A stretch of DNA of 64,000 nucleotides from Gemmatimonadaceae bacterium (GTDB taxonomy: Bacteria; Gemmatimonadota; Gemmatimonadetes; Gemmatimonadales; Gemmatimonadaceae): contig JANYIN010000075.1 in the NCBI GenBank assembly GCA_025362035.1, forward strand, positions 1 through 64,000, given 5' to 3'. The translations under genes were made by a program, and so were the position numbers. Positions 52,709 to 60,626 of the stretch are shown one piece after another. Position 1 is the stretch's first letter; each line of letters starts with the position of its first letter. The notes below the pieces were generated by a model. It did no database searches. It was not told the origin of the DNA and saw nothing but the letters and a program-made list of their open reading frames with translations.

Positions 52709-54301
52709 ATGGATGGTGCAGCAGCGAGCCAGCGGATTGCGCTGCGCCTGCTCCAATTCGGAGCGTTCGCAGTAGTGCTCGCTGCCACCCCGTTCAAGCT
52801 GTTCGATCTGGATCGCTTCTTTATTCCCAAGGAACTGGTACTCAACGCCATCGTCGCGGTCGTCGCACTGATATGCGTGGCACGCGTGCGGCGCCTGGTG
52901 CTGTCGCGCGCTGACCAGCTGCTTTTGCTCTGGCTTGTGCTGGGCGCGCTGTCAGCCCTGTTCGCCACGAACTGGTGGTTGGCAGGACGGGCCGTCGCCA
53001 TTTCCTTCACGGGAGCGGCGTGCTATTGGTGCGCCAAGGCGCTGAGTCGCGCGGGGCTCTCGCGTTCGCTCGTCGCCGCGCTGGCGGCCGCCGGTATCCT
53101 CGGTGCCGCCACCGCGCTGCTTCAGGCGTACGGCCTGCACCTCGACCTGTTCAGCCTGAATCGGGCTCCAGGTGGCACCTTTGGAAACAGGAACTTCATG
53201 GCGCATTTGTGCGCCATCGCCCTGCCGGCGCTCCTATTTTCGACCCTTCGCGCATCCTCCCGCCAGGCAGTCCCGCGGTGGGCCGCGGGAACCGCAATCG
53301 TCGCCGCCGCCCTGATTCTTTCCCGCAGCCGCGCCGCGTGGCTTGCCCTGTTTGCCGGACTGGCCGTGTTTCTGCTGGCGACTCTGTTCGCGATGCGCAA
53401 GCGCGACGGCACGTTCAAGCTCCGGCGCTTGGTACTCGTTGTCATGGCGGCGGCGGCCGGCAGCGGCGCGGCCCTGGTGATTCCCAACGCACTCGACTGG
53501 AAGAGCGACTCTCCGTATCTGGAAACCGCGCACAGTCTCGTGAACTACAGGGCCGGAAGCGGCAAAGGGAGATTGGTGCAGTACGGGAATTCGCTGAGGA
53601 TGTCGCTCCATCATCCGCTGCTCGGCGTGGGGCCCGGCAACTGGCCGGTGGTCTATCCCCGGTTCGCTTCAGAGGATGATCCGTCGCTCGGGCCGGACGG
53701 GATGACATCCAATCCGTGGCCGAGCAGCGACTGGGTGACTTTCATATCCGAGCGAGGAGCCGCTGCGTTCGTCGTGCTTATGCTCGCGCTACTGGCACTG
53801 ATCACGGACGCCCTCCGCGCCGTCCGAGACGGCGAGACCGAAGACGCACGGTTGTCGGCGGCTGTTCTACTCGCGACGGTGGCGGCTCTGATCGTCGTGG
53901 GGAGTTTCGATGCCGTCCTGCTGCTGCCAATCCCGGCGCTGGTCGGATGGGCGCTCCTCGGCGCGCTCGCCGCGGGCGCCCGCGAACGGGCTTCGTTCGA
54001 CGTCGCCTGGCCCACTCGCCTCGCGGCCTGTGTCGTCATCGCAGCGCTTGGCGCGCTAGCGGTGGCGAGGAACGGCGCGCAGGTCGCGGCCATGTCGCTG
54101 TACAGCACTGGTACGACCTCGAAGACTCTGGAACGCGCGTCGGCGCTGGATCGCGGTAGTTACCGGATTCACATTCGACTGGCCGAGGCCTATAAGAGCC
54201 GCGGCGACTGCGGGCATTCGCGCATCCACGCCGGAGCGGCCAGAGCCCTTTTTCCCTCTGCTCCCGCGGCGCGACGTCTGCTGGCATCCTGCGGCGGCTA
54301 G
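52709..54301 (+). CDS. O-antigen ligase/Wzy-like polytopic membrane protein
   Basis: A 530-residue membrane protein with about 11-12 hydrophobic helices. Typical Wzy_C features are GTFGNRNFMAHL, SRSRAAWLALFAG and the periplasmic-loop HPLLGVGPGNWPVVYPRF, with a final part resembling a TPR segment (YRIHIRLAEAYKSRGDCG). Members ligate O-antigen or other glycan to lipid A-core or to protein. No other polysaccharide genes flank it, so the exact substrate is open; protein glycosylation by a WaaL-like enzyme is an alternative. It is convergent with the small-protein pair. Confidence 0.88.
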   Translation: MDGAAASQRIALRLLQFGAFAVVLAATPFKLFDLDRFFIPKELVLNAIVAVVALICVARVRRLVLSRADQLLLLWLVLGALSALFATNWWLAGRAVAISFTGAACYWCAKALSRAGLSRSLVAALAAAGILGAATALLQAYGLHLDLFSLNRAPGGTFGNRNFMAHLCAIALPALLFSTLRASSRQAVPRWAAGTAIVAAALILSRSRAAWLALFAGLAVFLLATLFAMRKRDGTFKLRRLVLVVMAAAAGSGAALVIPNALDWKSDSPYLETAHSLVNYRAGSGKGRLVQYGNSLRMSLHHPLLGVGPGNWPVVYPRFASEDDPSLGPDGMTSNPWPSSDWVTFISERGAAAFVVLMLALLALITDALRAVRDGETEDARLSAAVLLATVAALIVVGSFDAVLLLPIPALVGWALLGALAAGARERASFDVAWPTRLAACVVIAALGALAVARNGAQVAAMSLYSTGTTSKTLERASALDRGSYRIHIRLAEAYKSRGDCGHSRIHAGAARALFPSAPAARRLLASCGG

Positions 54302-54302
54302 C

Positions 54303-54623
54303 CTACTCGATCAGTCGTGGCGTGGGGCGCGACGCTCGATTGGCGCGCGCACACATGGATTCGAGTTCCGTATTTGACGCTTGGAACCAGCCCTTCGGAA
54401 TCGGGCGAAGGCGCTTCTTCAACCCGTAACTCTCGAACACCAGCCACCCGTCCGAGTCACCGTCGCTCATGCGCAGGCGCATCTCATCGCGCAATCGGCG
54501 GTCGTTTTCGTCGCGCGACGCAATCCGCCGTTCCCTCAGGCGGCGGCGCTCGGCAGACAGTGGAATCACTTCCCACACCTGCCAAGCCACGCGCTCGCTG
54601 TCGACGTACTCGCGCAGTGCCAT
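54303..54623 (-). CDS. Small hypothetical protein, partner of a DUF2384-like gene
   Basis: I do not recognise a named family. It has 106 residues, an acidic/basic helical centre (SAERRRLRERRIASRDENDRRLRDEMRLRM) and a compact Trp/Phe-rich C-terminal part (DGWLVFESYGLKKRLRPIPKGWFQAS). It starts 7 bp after the upstream DUF2384-like gene, so the two are co-translated. No membrane segment. The track ORF to 54785 overlaps that gene and was shortened to MALREY. Confidence 0.65.
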   Translation of the reverse strand: MALREYVDSERVAWQVWEVIPLSAERRRLRERRIASRDENDRRLRDEMRLRMSDGDSDGWLVFESYGLKKRLRPIPKGWFQASNTELESMCARANRASRPTPRLIE

Positions 54624-54630
54624 CGCCGAA

Positions 54631-54855
54631 CTACGCCTGTGGTGACTGCACGCGCGCGGCCGTGTTCTGTTGGTCAAGCAGCATGGTGACGCGCACCGCC
54701 TCTCCCGCGGCGATCGCCTCGCGCGGCGATTTCCCCTGGAATTCGTCGTGGGGGGTTTCGAGCCACGCGATCGCGTCCTCCTCATTCCTGAATCGGACCG
54801 ACAGTTCGAGGAGCAACATCTGCCGAATACGCTTTTTTCTGATCCGCTTGTTCAT
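54631..54855 (-). CDS. DUF2384-like (MbcA/ParS/Xre antitoxin C-terminal) small protein
   Basis: A 74-residue protein. FRNEEDAIAWLETPHDEFQGKSPREAIAAGEAVRVTMLLDQ follows the DUF2384 toxin-binding consensus (A..WL..P...L.G..P.e.l..g...v...L). In type II modules this domain neutralises a RES-domain NAD+-degrading toxin, and usually has an N-terminal Xre DNA-binding part, absent here. No RES gene is present; the only partner is the unknown 106-residue protein downstream. A free-standing DUF2384 domain with a non-toxin role is also possible. Confidence 0.65.
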   Translation of the reverse strand: MNKRIRKKRIRQMLLLELSVRFRNEEDAIAWLETPHDEFQGKSPREAIAAGEAVRVTMLLDQQNTAARVQSPQA

Positions 54856-54949
54856 TGCGTCAATCTACGTGGGGGACGCTGACACTGCGAAAATGAGGGC
54901 AGGATGGATGCCGCGAGCCCTGTTTATCGCCGCCGCTCCCGCCGTTTTC

Positions 54950-56599
54950 TCAACGCACCGCCTCGGACGCGGCGCGTCCCGCAATGCGACCCGACAGGAT
55001 ACAGCCACCCAGAAACGTGCCCTCCAGCGATCGGTACCCGTGCATTCCGCCTCCACCGAAGCCCGCGACTTCGCCGGCGGCGTACAGACCGGGGACCGGC
55101 GCGCCGCCAGCGCCAAGCACTCTGCTGTTCAGATCCGTTTCGAGTCCCCCCAGCGTCTTGCGAGTAAGGATGGAGAGTCGAACGGCGATGAGCGGGCCCG
55201 CGTCGCGGTCGAGCAGACGATGCGGCTTCGCCACGCGTACCAGCCGATCGCCCACATACCGCCGCGCGCCACGTACGGCGGTGATCTGAGCGTCCTTGCA
55301 ATAGGGGTTGTCAAGCTGGGAGTCTCGCGCTCGAATTTCGCGCTCCAGTAACTCAAGGTCGATGCGCGGGGCGTCGGCAAGGGCGTTCATCCCCCTCACG
55401 AGCTCGGCCAGCGTCCTCCCCACGACGAAGTCCGCCCCGTGTTCCTTGAACGCCTCCACGGGAGCTGTGGCGCCTGGCAGCACCCGCGCGAGCGTCTTCC
55501 AGATGCTCTTGCCCGTCAGGTCCGGATTCTGTTCGGAACCGGAAAGCGCGAACTCCTTCTCGATGATCCTCTGCGTCAGCACGAACCAGGTGTAGTCGTA
55601 ACCAGTGCTCAGGATGTGCTCGAGCGTCGCGAGCGTATCGAATCCGGGAAGCAGCGGTGGAGGCAAACGACGCCCGATGGCATCTATCCATAACGACGAA
55701 GGGCCAGGCAGGATGCGAATTCCGTGCTTCGGCCAGATGGGATCCCAGTTTTGAATGCCTTCGGTGTAGTGCCACATCCGATCGCGGTTGATGATGCGTC
55801 CTCCCACCGATTCCGTGATGCCCAGCATGCGACCGTCCACATGCGCGGGCACGCCGCACAACATGCGTTTGGGCGGCGACGCCATGCGGGTGGGCCAATG
55901 GCGGCGAACGAGGTCATGGTCGCCGCCGATGCCGCCGGACGTCACGATCACGGCCTGCGCGCCAAGCGCAAACTCGCCGACGCGTACTCGCGACGTCGCT
56001 ACGCCGCGTGCCGCGTCGGTCGGTTCGAGTATGTCGCCGCTCACCCCGTCGATGAGGCCGTTGGTGGTCGTAAAGGCATTCACGCGATGCCGCCAGCACA
56101 TCGTGATCCGTTTGCCCATCACGCCCCGTTGAACACGACGGATGAATGGCTGGAGAACGCCTGGGCCTGTCCCCCACGTGACGTGAAAGCGCGGCACCGA
56201 ATTGCCGTGGCCGGTCGCGAGCGACCCTCCCCGCTCCGCCCAGCCGACAACGGGAAAGAATCGCAGCCCCTGCGCGTGAAGCCAGGCGCGCATTTCGCCA
56301 GCCGCAAAGTCGACGTACGCTTCCATCCAAAGACGCGGCCACGCATCCTCGGGGCGGTCGAAGGCCGCGGAGCCAAGCCAGTCTTGCAACGCGAGGTCGC
56401 GCGAATCGCGAATGCCCAGACGTCGCTGCTCCGGCGAGTTCACCAGAAACAAGCCACCGAGCGACCAGAATGCCTGACCGCCCAGCGACTGCTCGGGCTC
56501 CTGCTCCAGAATCATGACGCTTCGTCCCGCGTCCGCGAGTTCAGCGGCCGCCACGAGCCCCGACAGGCCGGCTCCCACAATGATCACGTCGGCGTTCAT
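54950..56599 (-). CDS. FAD-binding dehydrogenase (KstD/fumarate-reductase flavoprotein family)
   Basis: A 549-residue flavoprotein with a classical FAD site at the N-terminus (VIIVGAGLSGLVAAAELADAGRSVMILEQEP), GGQAFWSLGGLF, an internal VIVTSGGIGGDHDLV, and the C-terminal FAD closure GLYAAGEVAGFGGGGMHGYRSLEGTFLGGCILSGRIAG. It resembles the '3-ketosteroid-dehydrogenase-like FAD-binding dehydrogenase' group. The substrate is not evident and no steroid genes are near. The start was moved to MNADVII, where the Rossmann strand begins. It lies 87 bp downstream of the FecR-like gene on the same strand. Confidence 0.9.
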   Translation of the reverse strand: MNADVIIVGAGLSGLVAAAELADAGRSVMILEQEPEQSLGGQAFWSLGGLFLVNSPEQRRLGIRDSRDLALQDWLGSAAFDRPEDAWPRLWMEAYVDFAAGEMRAWLHAQGLRFFPVVGWAERGGSLATGHGNSVPRFHVTWGTGPGVLQPFIRRVQRGVMGKRITMCWRHRVNAFTTTNGLIDGVSGDILEPTDAARGVATSRVRVGEFALGAQAVIVTSGGIGGDHDLVRRHWPTRMASPPKRMLCGVPAHVDGRMLGITESVGGRIINRDRMWHYTEGIQNWDPIWPKHGIRILPGPSSLWIDAIGRRLPPPLLPGFDTLATLEHILSTGYDYTWFVLTQRIIEKEFALSGSEQNPDLTGKSIWKTLARVLPGATAPVEAFKEHGADFVVGRTLAELVRGMNALADAPRIDLELLEREIRARDSQLDNPYCKDAQITAVRGARRYVGDRLVRVAKPHRLLDRDAGPLIAVRLSILTRKTLGGLETDLNSRVLGAGGAPVPGLYAAGEVAGFGGGGMHGYRSLEGTFLGGCILSGRIAGRAASEAVR

Positions 56600-56686
56600 G
56601 CGCTTGGGCGTCGCGTGGCGGGGCGGGAACGGCCGGCACGGCGCGCGAGCGGAGGCGCCAAACAACACCTCCGCGCGCGCCGACCT

Positions 56687-57955
56687 CTATCGCCGCGGCT
56701 TGGTCGCGCCAGGTGTCTGGAAGACCATGTTGGGCCCGACATAACCGAACTGCAGCCCGGCGCTCTTCTCCACGCCGTGTATCGCCTGCAGCAACGAGTC
56801 GAGAGACGCGTGCATGGTCACTTTTCGATCCAGCAGTGTGAGATCCTTGACCAGGATGTCAGCGCCGTACCACCGTTTGATCTGTGGCAGGACCTCCTTC
56901 AGGGCTCGCTCATTGACTGCCAACATGCCCGTTGTCCAACCGTCTGCTTCCTCCCGCTCGGCCGGCGTGGCGACGCGCGCTGGCGCATTGGCCATGAGAA
57001 CCGAAGCCCCGCCGGCAGCGAGCATCTGGATCGACTTGCCCTGACGGAGTTCGACCGATCCCTTATCCACGACGATCGTGACGGCGGAATCACTCGGGTA
57101 CGCTCGCACCGTGAATTGCGTGCCCTTCGCGATGATCGCAGCGTCGCGTGCACGGACCTGGAACTCCACCTTCTGACCGGCCGCGACGTCGAACGACCCC
57201 AACCCCTCGAACCGGACTGCGCGCATGTCCGGACCAAAGTTTGAAGGGATCGTCATCTTCGACTCGGGCGCCAGGCGGACCTTCGTGCCATCGTCAAGCG
57301 TCACGTTGCCCATCTGCGCGCTCGCGGAGGTCACCACTCGTGCATCGGGGGCGTTGAGAGCTTTGCTGACCCGCCCCTCGACGGCAAGCTTGTCGGCCCA
57401 GAACGCGCCGGCGATTCCGAGCGCAAGAACGAGGACGCCGAACCCGATGGCTTTCCAGTTCGGTCCACCCTTCGTCATGACGGTAATGTGTTCTGCCGCC
57501 TCATGGCGCGACGCGGCTGCCGCCGCCGCGAGTGCGCCCGGGCTATGCGATTCGCCGTGCAGGGCATGCATGATGGCGTGCCACGATTGTTCAGCCGTCA
57601 CCTCGCCCGTCGCGTGGGCTTCGGTGTGCCCTTCGTGCCCCGCGAACCGGTGGGCCGCGGCTCGGCGACTGAGCGCGCGCGCAGCGGCATGGTGAACATC
57701 GTCCACGAGAAACTCGTTGAGTGCCTCTCGTGTCTGGAAGCGCGTCCGCGCATCCCAAGCCCGAACGAACGATCCCTCAACGCACTTGGCGCCGAGCATA
57801 GCCGCGTCGGCGCCGAGCTTCGATCGTGCTTCGATAATCAGCGAATCATGCTGGGCGAGAAAAACCTCGTGTAGCGTTTCCTCGCTTGCCAGCATCGCGC
57901 CGGGGGGCGGGGGCGTCAGTGCATCGCCATCCGTGCGTGGAACCGTTGTCGACAT
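56687..57955 (-). CDS. FecR-domain protein with a sigma2-like N-terminus and C-terminal STN-like domain
   Basis: A 422-residue inner-membrane protein. Residues about 25-105 (EVFLAQHDSLIIEARSKLGAD, GSFVRAWDARTRF, EALNEFLVDDVHHAAARALSRRAA) follow the spacing of sigma-70 region 2, but the usual DLVQ acids are lost, so it is a decayed or repurposed copy. One membrane helix follows (about 170-190, AIGFGVLVLALGIAGAFWA), then a FecR domain (MGNVTLDDGTKVRLAPESKM, GSFDVAAGQKVEFQVRARDAAIIAKGTQFTVRA) and an STN-like end (LPQIKRWYGADILVKDLTL, MHASLDSLLQAIHGVEKSAGLQ). FecR proteins regulate ECF sigma factors; no separate sigma gene is adjacent. Target unknown. Confidence 0.82.
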   Translation of the reverse strand: MSTTVPRTDGDALTPPPPGAMLASEETLHEVFLAQHDSLIIEARSKLGADAAMLGAKCVEGSFVRAWDARTRFQTREALNEFLVDDVHHAAARALSRRAAAHRFAGHEGHTEAHATGEVTAEQSWHAIMHALHGESHSPGALAAAAAASRHEAAEHITVMTKGGPNWKAIGFGVLVLALGIAGAFWADKLAVEGRVSKALNAPDARVVTSASAQMGNVTLDDGTKVRLAPESKMTIPSNFGPDMRAVRFEGLGSFDVAAGQKVEFQVRARDAAIIAKGTQFTVRAYPSDSAVTIVVDKGSVELRQGKSIQMLAAGGASVLMANAPARVATPAEREEADGWTTGMLAVNERALKEVLPQIKRWYGADILVKDLTLLDRKVTMHASLDSLLQAIHGVEKSAGLQFGYVGPNMVFQTPGATKPRR

Positions 57956-58298
57956 GGCTGCCTCTCAGTCGGAAGTTGGGACGACTGGATCGCGAGCGTC
58001 GGTACCTTGGACCTTCAGTATAACGATTCAAACGATATACGACGAGTCGGCCTTCGCCGCCATGGCGAGCTTGTCGGCTGTGCCTCACGTCATGCCACCA
58101 AATCGCGGGCCCACCAACCTCCCACGAGAGGTGAGTCTACTCTCGAATAGCCCAGTCCGCCGCCGTCAGCAAACGGATGGATAGGTCTCAACTATCACGC
58201 TCCGCGGACGATACTTGATGGCGAGATCTCCATCGCTGGGCAGCCGACCCCTCCCCGCTCGCTTTGGATTCGCCTTCAGCTCATGCGTCAGCCCCATA
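57956..58298. other. 343-bp divergent intergenic region
   Basis: It separates the FecR-like gene (minus) from the first HDOD gene (plus). On the minus strand TATACT at 58022-58017 is a possible -10 for the FecR-like gene, without a convincing -35. The distal 85 bp (58215-58298) are open in the HDOD frame, but the extra N-terminus is not family-like. Nothing else seen. Confidence 0.4.
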
Positions 58299-59339
58299 AT
58301 GCTCCGTAGTCTCTTTAATTCGAGCGCGCGCCGTAAGGCGGACGCCGCACCGATCGCACTTCCCGACGCCGAGGCGAGCATGGCCGCCAGCCCCGATGGG
58401 CCGCGCCCGACGCTCTTCGCGGACAATGAAATCGTCGACCCCGCCGTAGTCCCTGACGGAGAGCACTGGCAGCGCACTCTGTCGTCCAAGCTGTCTGACT
58501 GGCACGCGCGCGCATCCGAGATGCCCAATACACCGGATGCTGGCGTATTCGTGGACGCCCTCGCAGTGCCGTCAGACAGCATAATCCGCCAGCTGCCCTC
58601 GTCGGCGCGCGATGCGATTGCCATGTGCGACGATCTGACGATCTCGCGCGCCCAGCTTGCGACGAGGCTCGGCAAGGACCCGGCACTCGTGCAGGGGCTG
58701 CTGCGCGCGGCGAATAGCGCGGCGTACGGCGCGGGGCGCAAGTCCATCCTGAGCGTCGATGGGGCGATCGAGCGAATCGGACTCCTCGGCGCACGTGCGG
58801 TGGTCATGGCGAACTGCGTCGAAGGCTTGTTGAGCCGTCCCGGCGGACACTTCGACGCGATGGTGAACGATGTGTGGTTGCACATGGTTCGCACAGCGCC
58901 GATTGCGCGTGTCATCGCCCCTGCGTTCGGTGTCGACCGTGAAGAGGCCTTCTCGGTCGCACTACTGCATGACGTGGGCAAACTGGTGGTCTTCGATCAA
59001 CTCTCCAGCCTGCGGACGGCCAACCGCCGTCAGATGGTGGTGCCGCAGGCATGGCTGCGCGCGCTCATTCAGGATGTCCATGAATCACTCGGTGCGATGG
59101 CGGCGCTCCGCTGGAGCATGGGCCCGCGCGCCGCGATCGCCATTGGCGACCATCACCGCGCTGTTGCCGGCGTGGGACATAGTGAATTCGCCGAGGTGAT
59201 CTACTCGGCAGAACGTTTCGACCATGCGCAGAGAAAGGGCGAACCACTCGACATCAATGATCTTTGGAACGACGGCAAGCTCTCGGGTGACAAAGGACGC
59301 ACGGCGGCGGCGCTCGAAGCGCTGACCAACGCAGCGTAG
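58299..59339 (+). CDS. HDOD-domain signalling protein (copy 1 of a tandem pair)
   Basis: A 346-residue cytosolic protein. A variable N-terminal 100 residues precede an HDOD domain (about 105-300): IIRQLPSSARDAIAMCDD, LGKDPALVQGLLRAANSAAYG, SVDGAIERIGLLGARAVVMANCVEGL, and HDVGKLVVFD. HDOD domains are HD-fold modules without proven hydrolase activity, used in signalling and c-di-GMP-linked control. The neighbouring gene encodes a close paralogue in the same order. The start giving MLRSLF was chosen as the first ATG with a sensible N-terminus; the track ORF begins 28 codons earlier. Confidence 0.88.
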   Translation: MLRSLFNSSARRKADAAPIALPDAEASMAASPDGPRPTLFADNEIVDPAVVPDGEHWQRTLSSKLSDWHARASEMPNTPDAGVFVDALAVPSDSIIRQLPSSARDAIAMCDDLTISRAQLATRLGKDPALVQGLLRAANSAAYGAGRKSILSVDGAIERIGLLGARAVVMANCVEGLLSRPGGHFDAMVNDVWLHMVRTAPIARVIAPAFGVDREEAFSVALLHDVGKLVVFDQLSSLRTANRRQMVVPQAWLRALIQDVHESLGAMAALRWSMGPRAAIAIGDHHRAVAGVGHSEFAEVIYSAERFDHAQRKGEPLDINDLWNDGKLSGDKGRTAAALEALTNAA

Positions 59340-59435
59340 TGAAACGGCGACGTTGGCACCGTCAAGTCCGCGCTCCCTTGGACGAGACTAGTAAGCGTAG
59401 TCAGGTGTGCCCCACGCCCTAGGATCGTGACGCCG

Positions 59436-60539
59436 ATGTTCAAGAGACTCCTCAGACGGCTTTTCTCGCGGCGTCCCATCGCATCCACCGACTCGATGGT
59501 CATGCCGCCGAAGCGCGTGTCCGTTTCGATGCCAGTACCGCCGCGAGCGTCTAGCGCGATAAGGCGCAACTCCATTCCGCTGTCGATCGAGTTGTCGGAT
59601 TCGGTTGGCCCTTGCGGCCCAGAAGCCACGCCTGCGGTCGTCGCCCAGGACCTCGACCGGGCGGCATGGCAGGGGCGTCTCTCGGACGATCTCGCCGCTT
59701 GGCGCGCCGCAGCGGAGTCGATGCCAGGAACCCCGGATGCGTCCGCGCTCATCGAGATGCTCGATACGCCGTCAGAGTTCGTCATTCGCCAGCTTCCGTC
59801 CGCCGCGCGCGAAGCACTCTCCCTCTGCGACGATTCCGGTCTCTCCCGTACGCAGCTCGCGGCGCGTCTCGGTCAGGACCCCGCGCTCGTCCAGGCGATG
59901 TTGCGCGCGGCGAATAGTGCGCTGCTCGGAGCGGGCCGCCAACCGGTGCTCCGGCTGGACGGTGCACTTGAACGCATTGGTCTCGTTGCGGGACGATCCG
60001 TGGTGCTCGCCAACTGTGTGGACGGACTTCTGAGCCGCCCCGGCGGGCCATTCGACGCGATGGCCACCGACGTCTGGGAGCACATGATTCGCACCGGCCC
60101 TCTGGCCAAGGTGATCTCCCCGGCATTCAGCATGGATGGCGAAGAGGCGTTCTCCGTGGCGCTCCTGCACGACGTCGGGAAGCTCGTGGTGTTCGATCTG
60201 ATCTCCGGGCTTCGCGTCAAGCGTCGTCGCGCCGTGTCCATTCCCACCCCATGGCTCGCGTCCCTCCTGCAAGCGGTGCATGAACCACTTGGCGCGCTGG
60301 CGGCGTTCCGCTGGAGCATGGGGGCACGCGCCGCAATGGCCATTGGGAACCATCATCGCGACGATCCGGACAGCGCAAACAGTCCACTGTCGGAAATCAT
60401 CTATGCGGCCGAGCGAGCGGATCATCTCACCCGACGGGGGGAACCCCTGGATCTCGACGACGTATGGGCTGCGGGCCGGCTGTCCGGCTCGCCGTTCAGA
60501 GCGGCGAGCGCAATCGGAGCGCACTACCGAGCCGCCTGA
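59436..60539 (+). CDS. HDOD-domain signalling protein (copy 2 of a tandem pair)
   Basis: A 367-residue paralogue of the gene before it (96 bp gap). The HDOD parts align nearly gap-free: LGQDPALVQAMLRAANSALLG, LDGALERIGLVAGRSVVLANCVDGLLSRPGGPFDAM and FSVALLHDVGKLVVFD. The N-terminal 110 residues differ, so the two may receive different inputs or partners. The start is the ATG at MFKRLL, with AGGA 11 nt upstream; the GTG three codons earlier is an alternative. An S9 peptidase gene follows. The role in signalling is inferred from the domain. Confidence 0.88.
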   Translation: MFKRLLRRLFSRRPIASTDSMVMPPKRVSVSMPVPPRASSAIRRNSIPLSIELSDSVGPCGPEATPAVVAQDLDRAAWQGRLSDDLAAWRAAAESMPGTPDASALIEMLDTPSEFVIRQLPSAAREALSLCDDSGLSRTQLAARLGQDPALVQAMLRAANSALLGAGRQPVLRLDGALERIGLVAGRSVVLANCVDGLLSRPGGPFDAMATDVWEHMIRTGPLAKVISPAFSMDGEEAFSVALLHDVGKLVVFDLISGLRVKRRRAVSIPTPWLASLLQAVHEPLGALAAFRWSMGARAAMAIGNHHRDDPDSANSPLSEIIYAAERADHLTRRGEPLDLDDVWAAGRLSGSPFRAASAIGAHYRAA

Positions 60540-60626
60540 CAAGTACGGCTCGTTTCGCTTCATCCCCGCGTCCGTATATTGTGCGACGACCATTCACTCA
60601 CGCTCTTCGCACACAGAGGCTTCCAA

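Noticed and set aside
55724-57244. 506-aa plus-strand ORF across two minus-strand genes
   Set aside because: Covers the flavoprotein and FecR-like genes in antisense, with low-complexity Arg/His composition and no motif.
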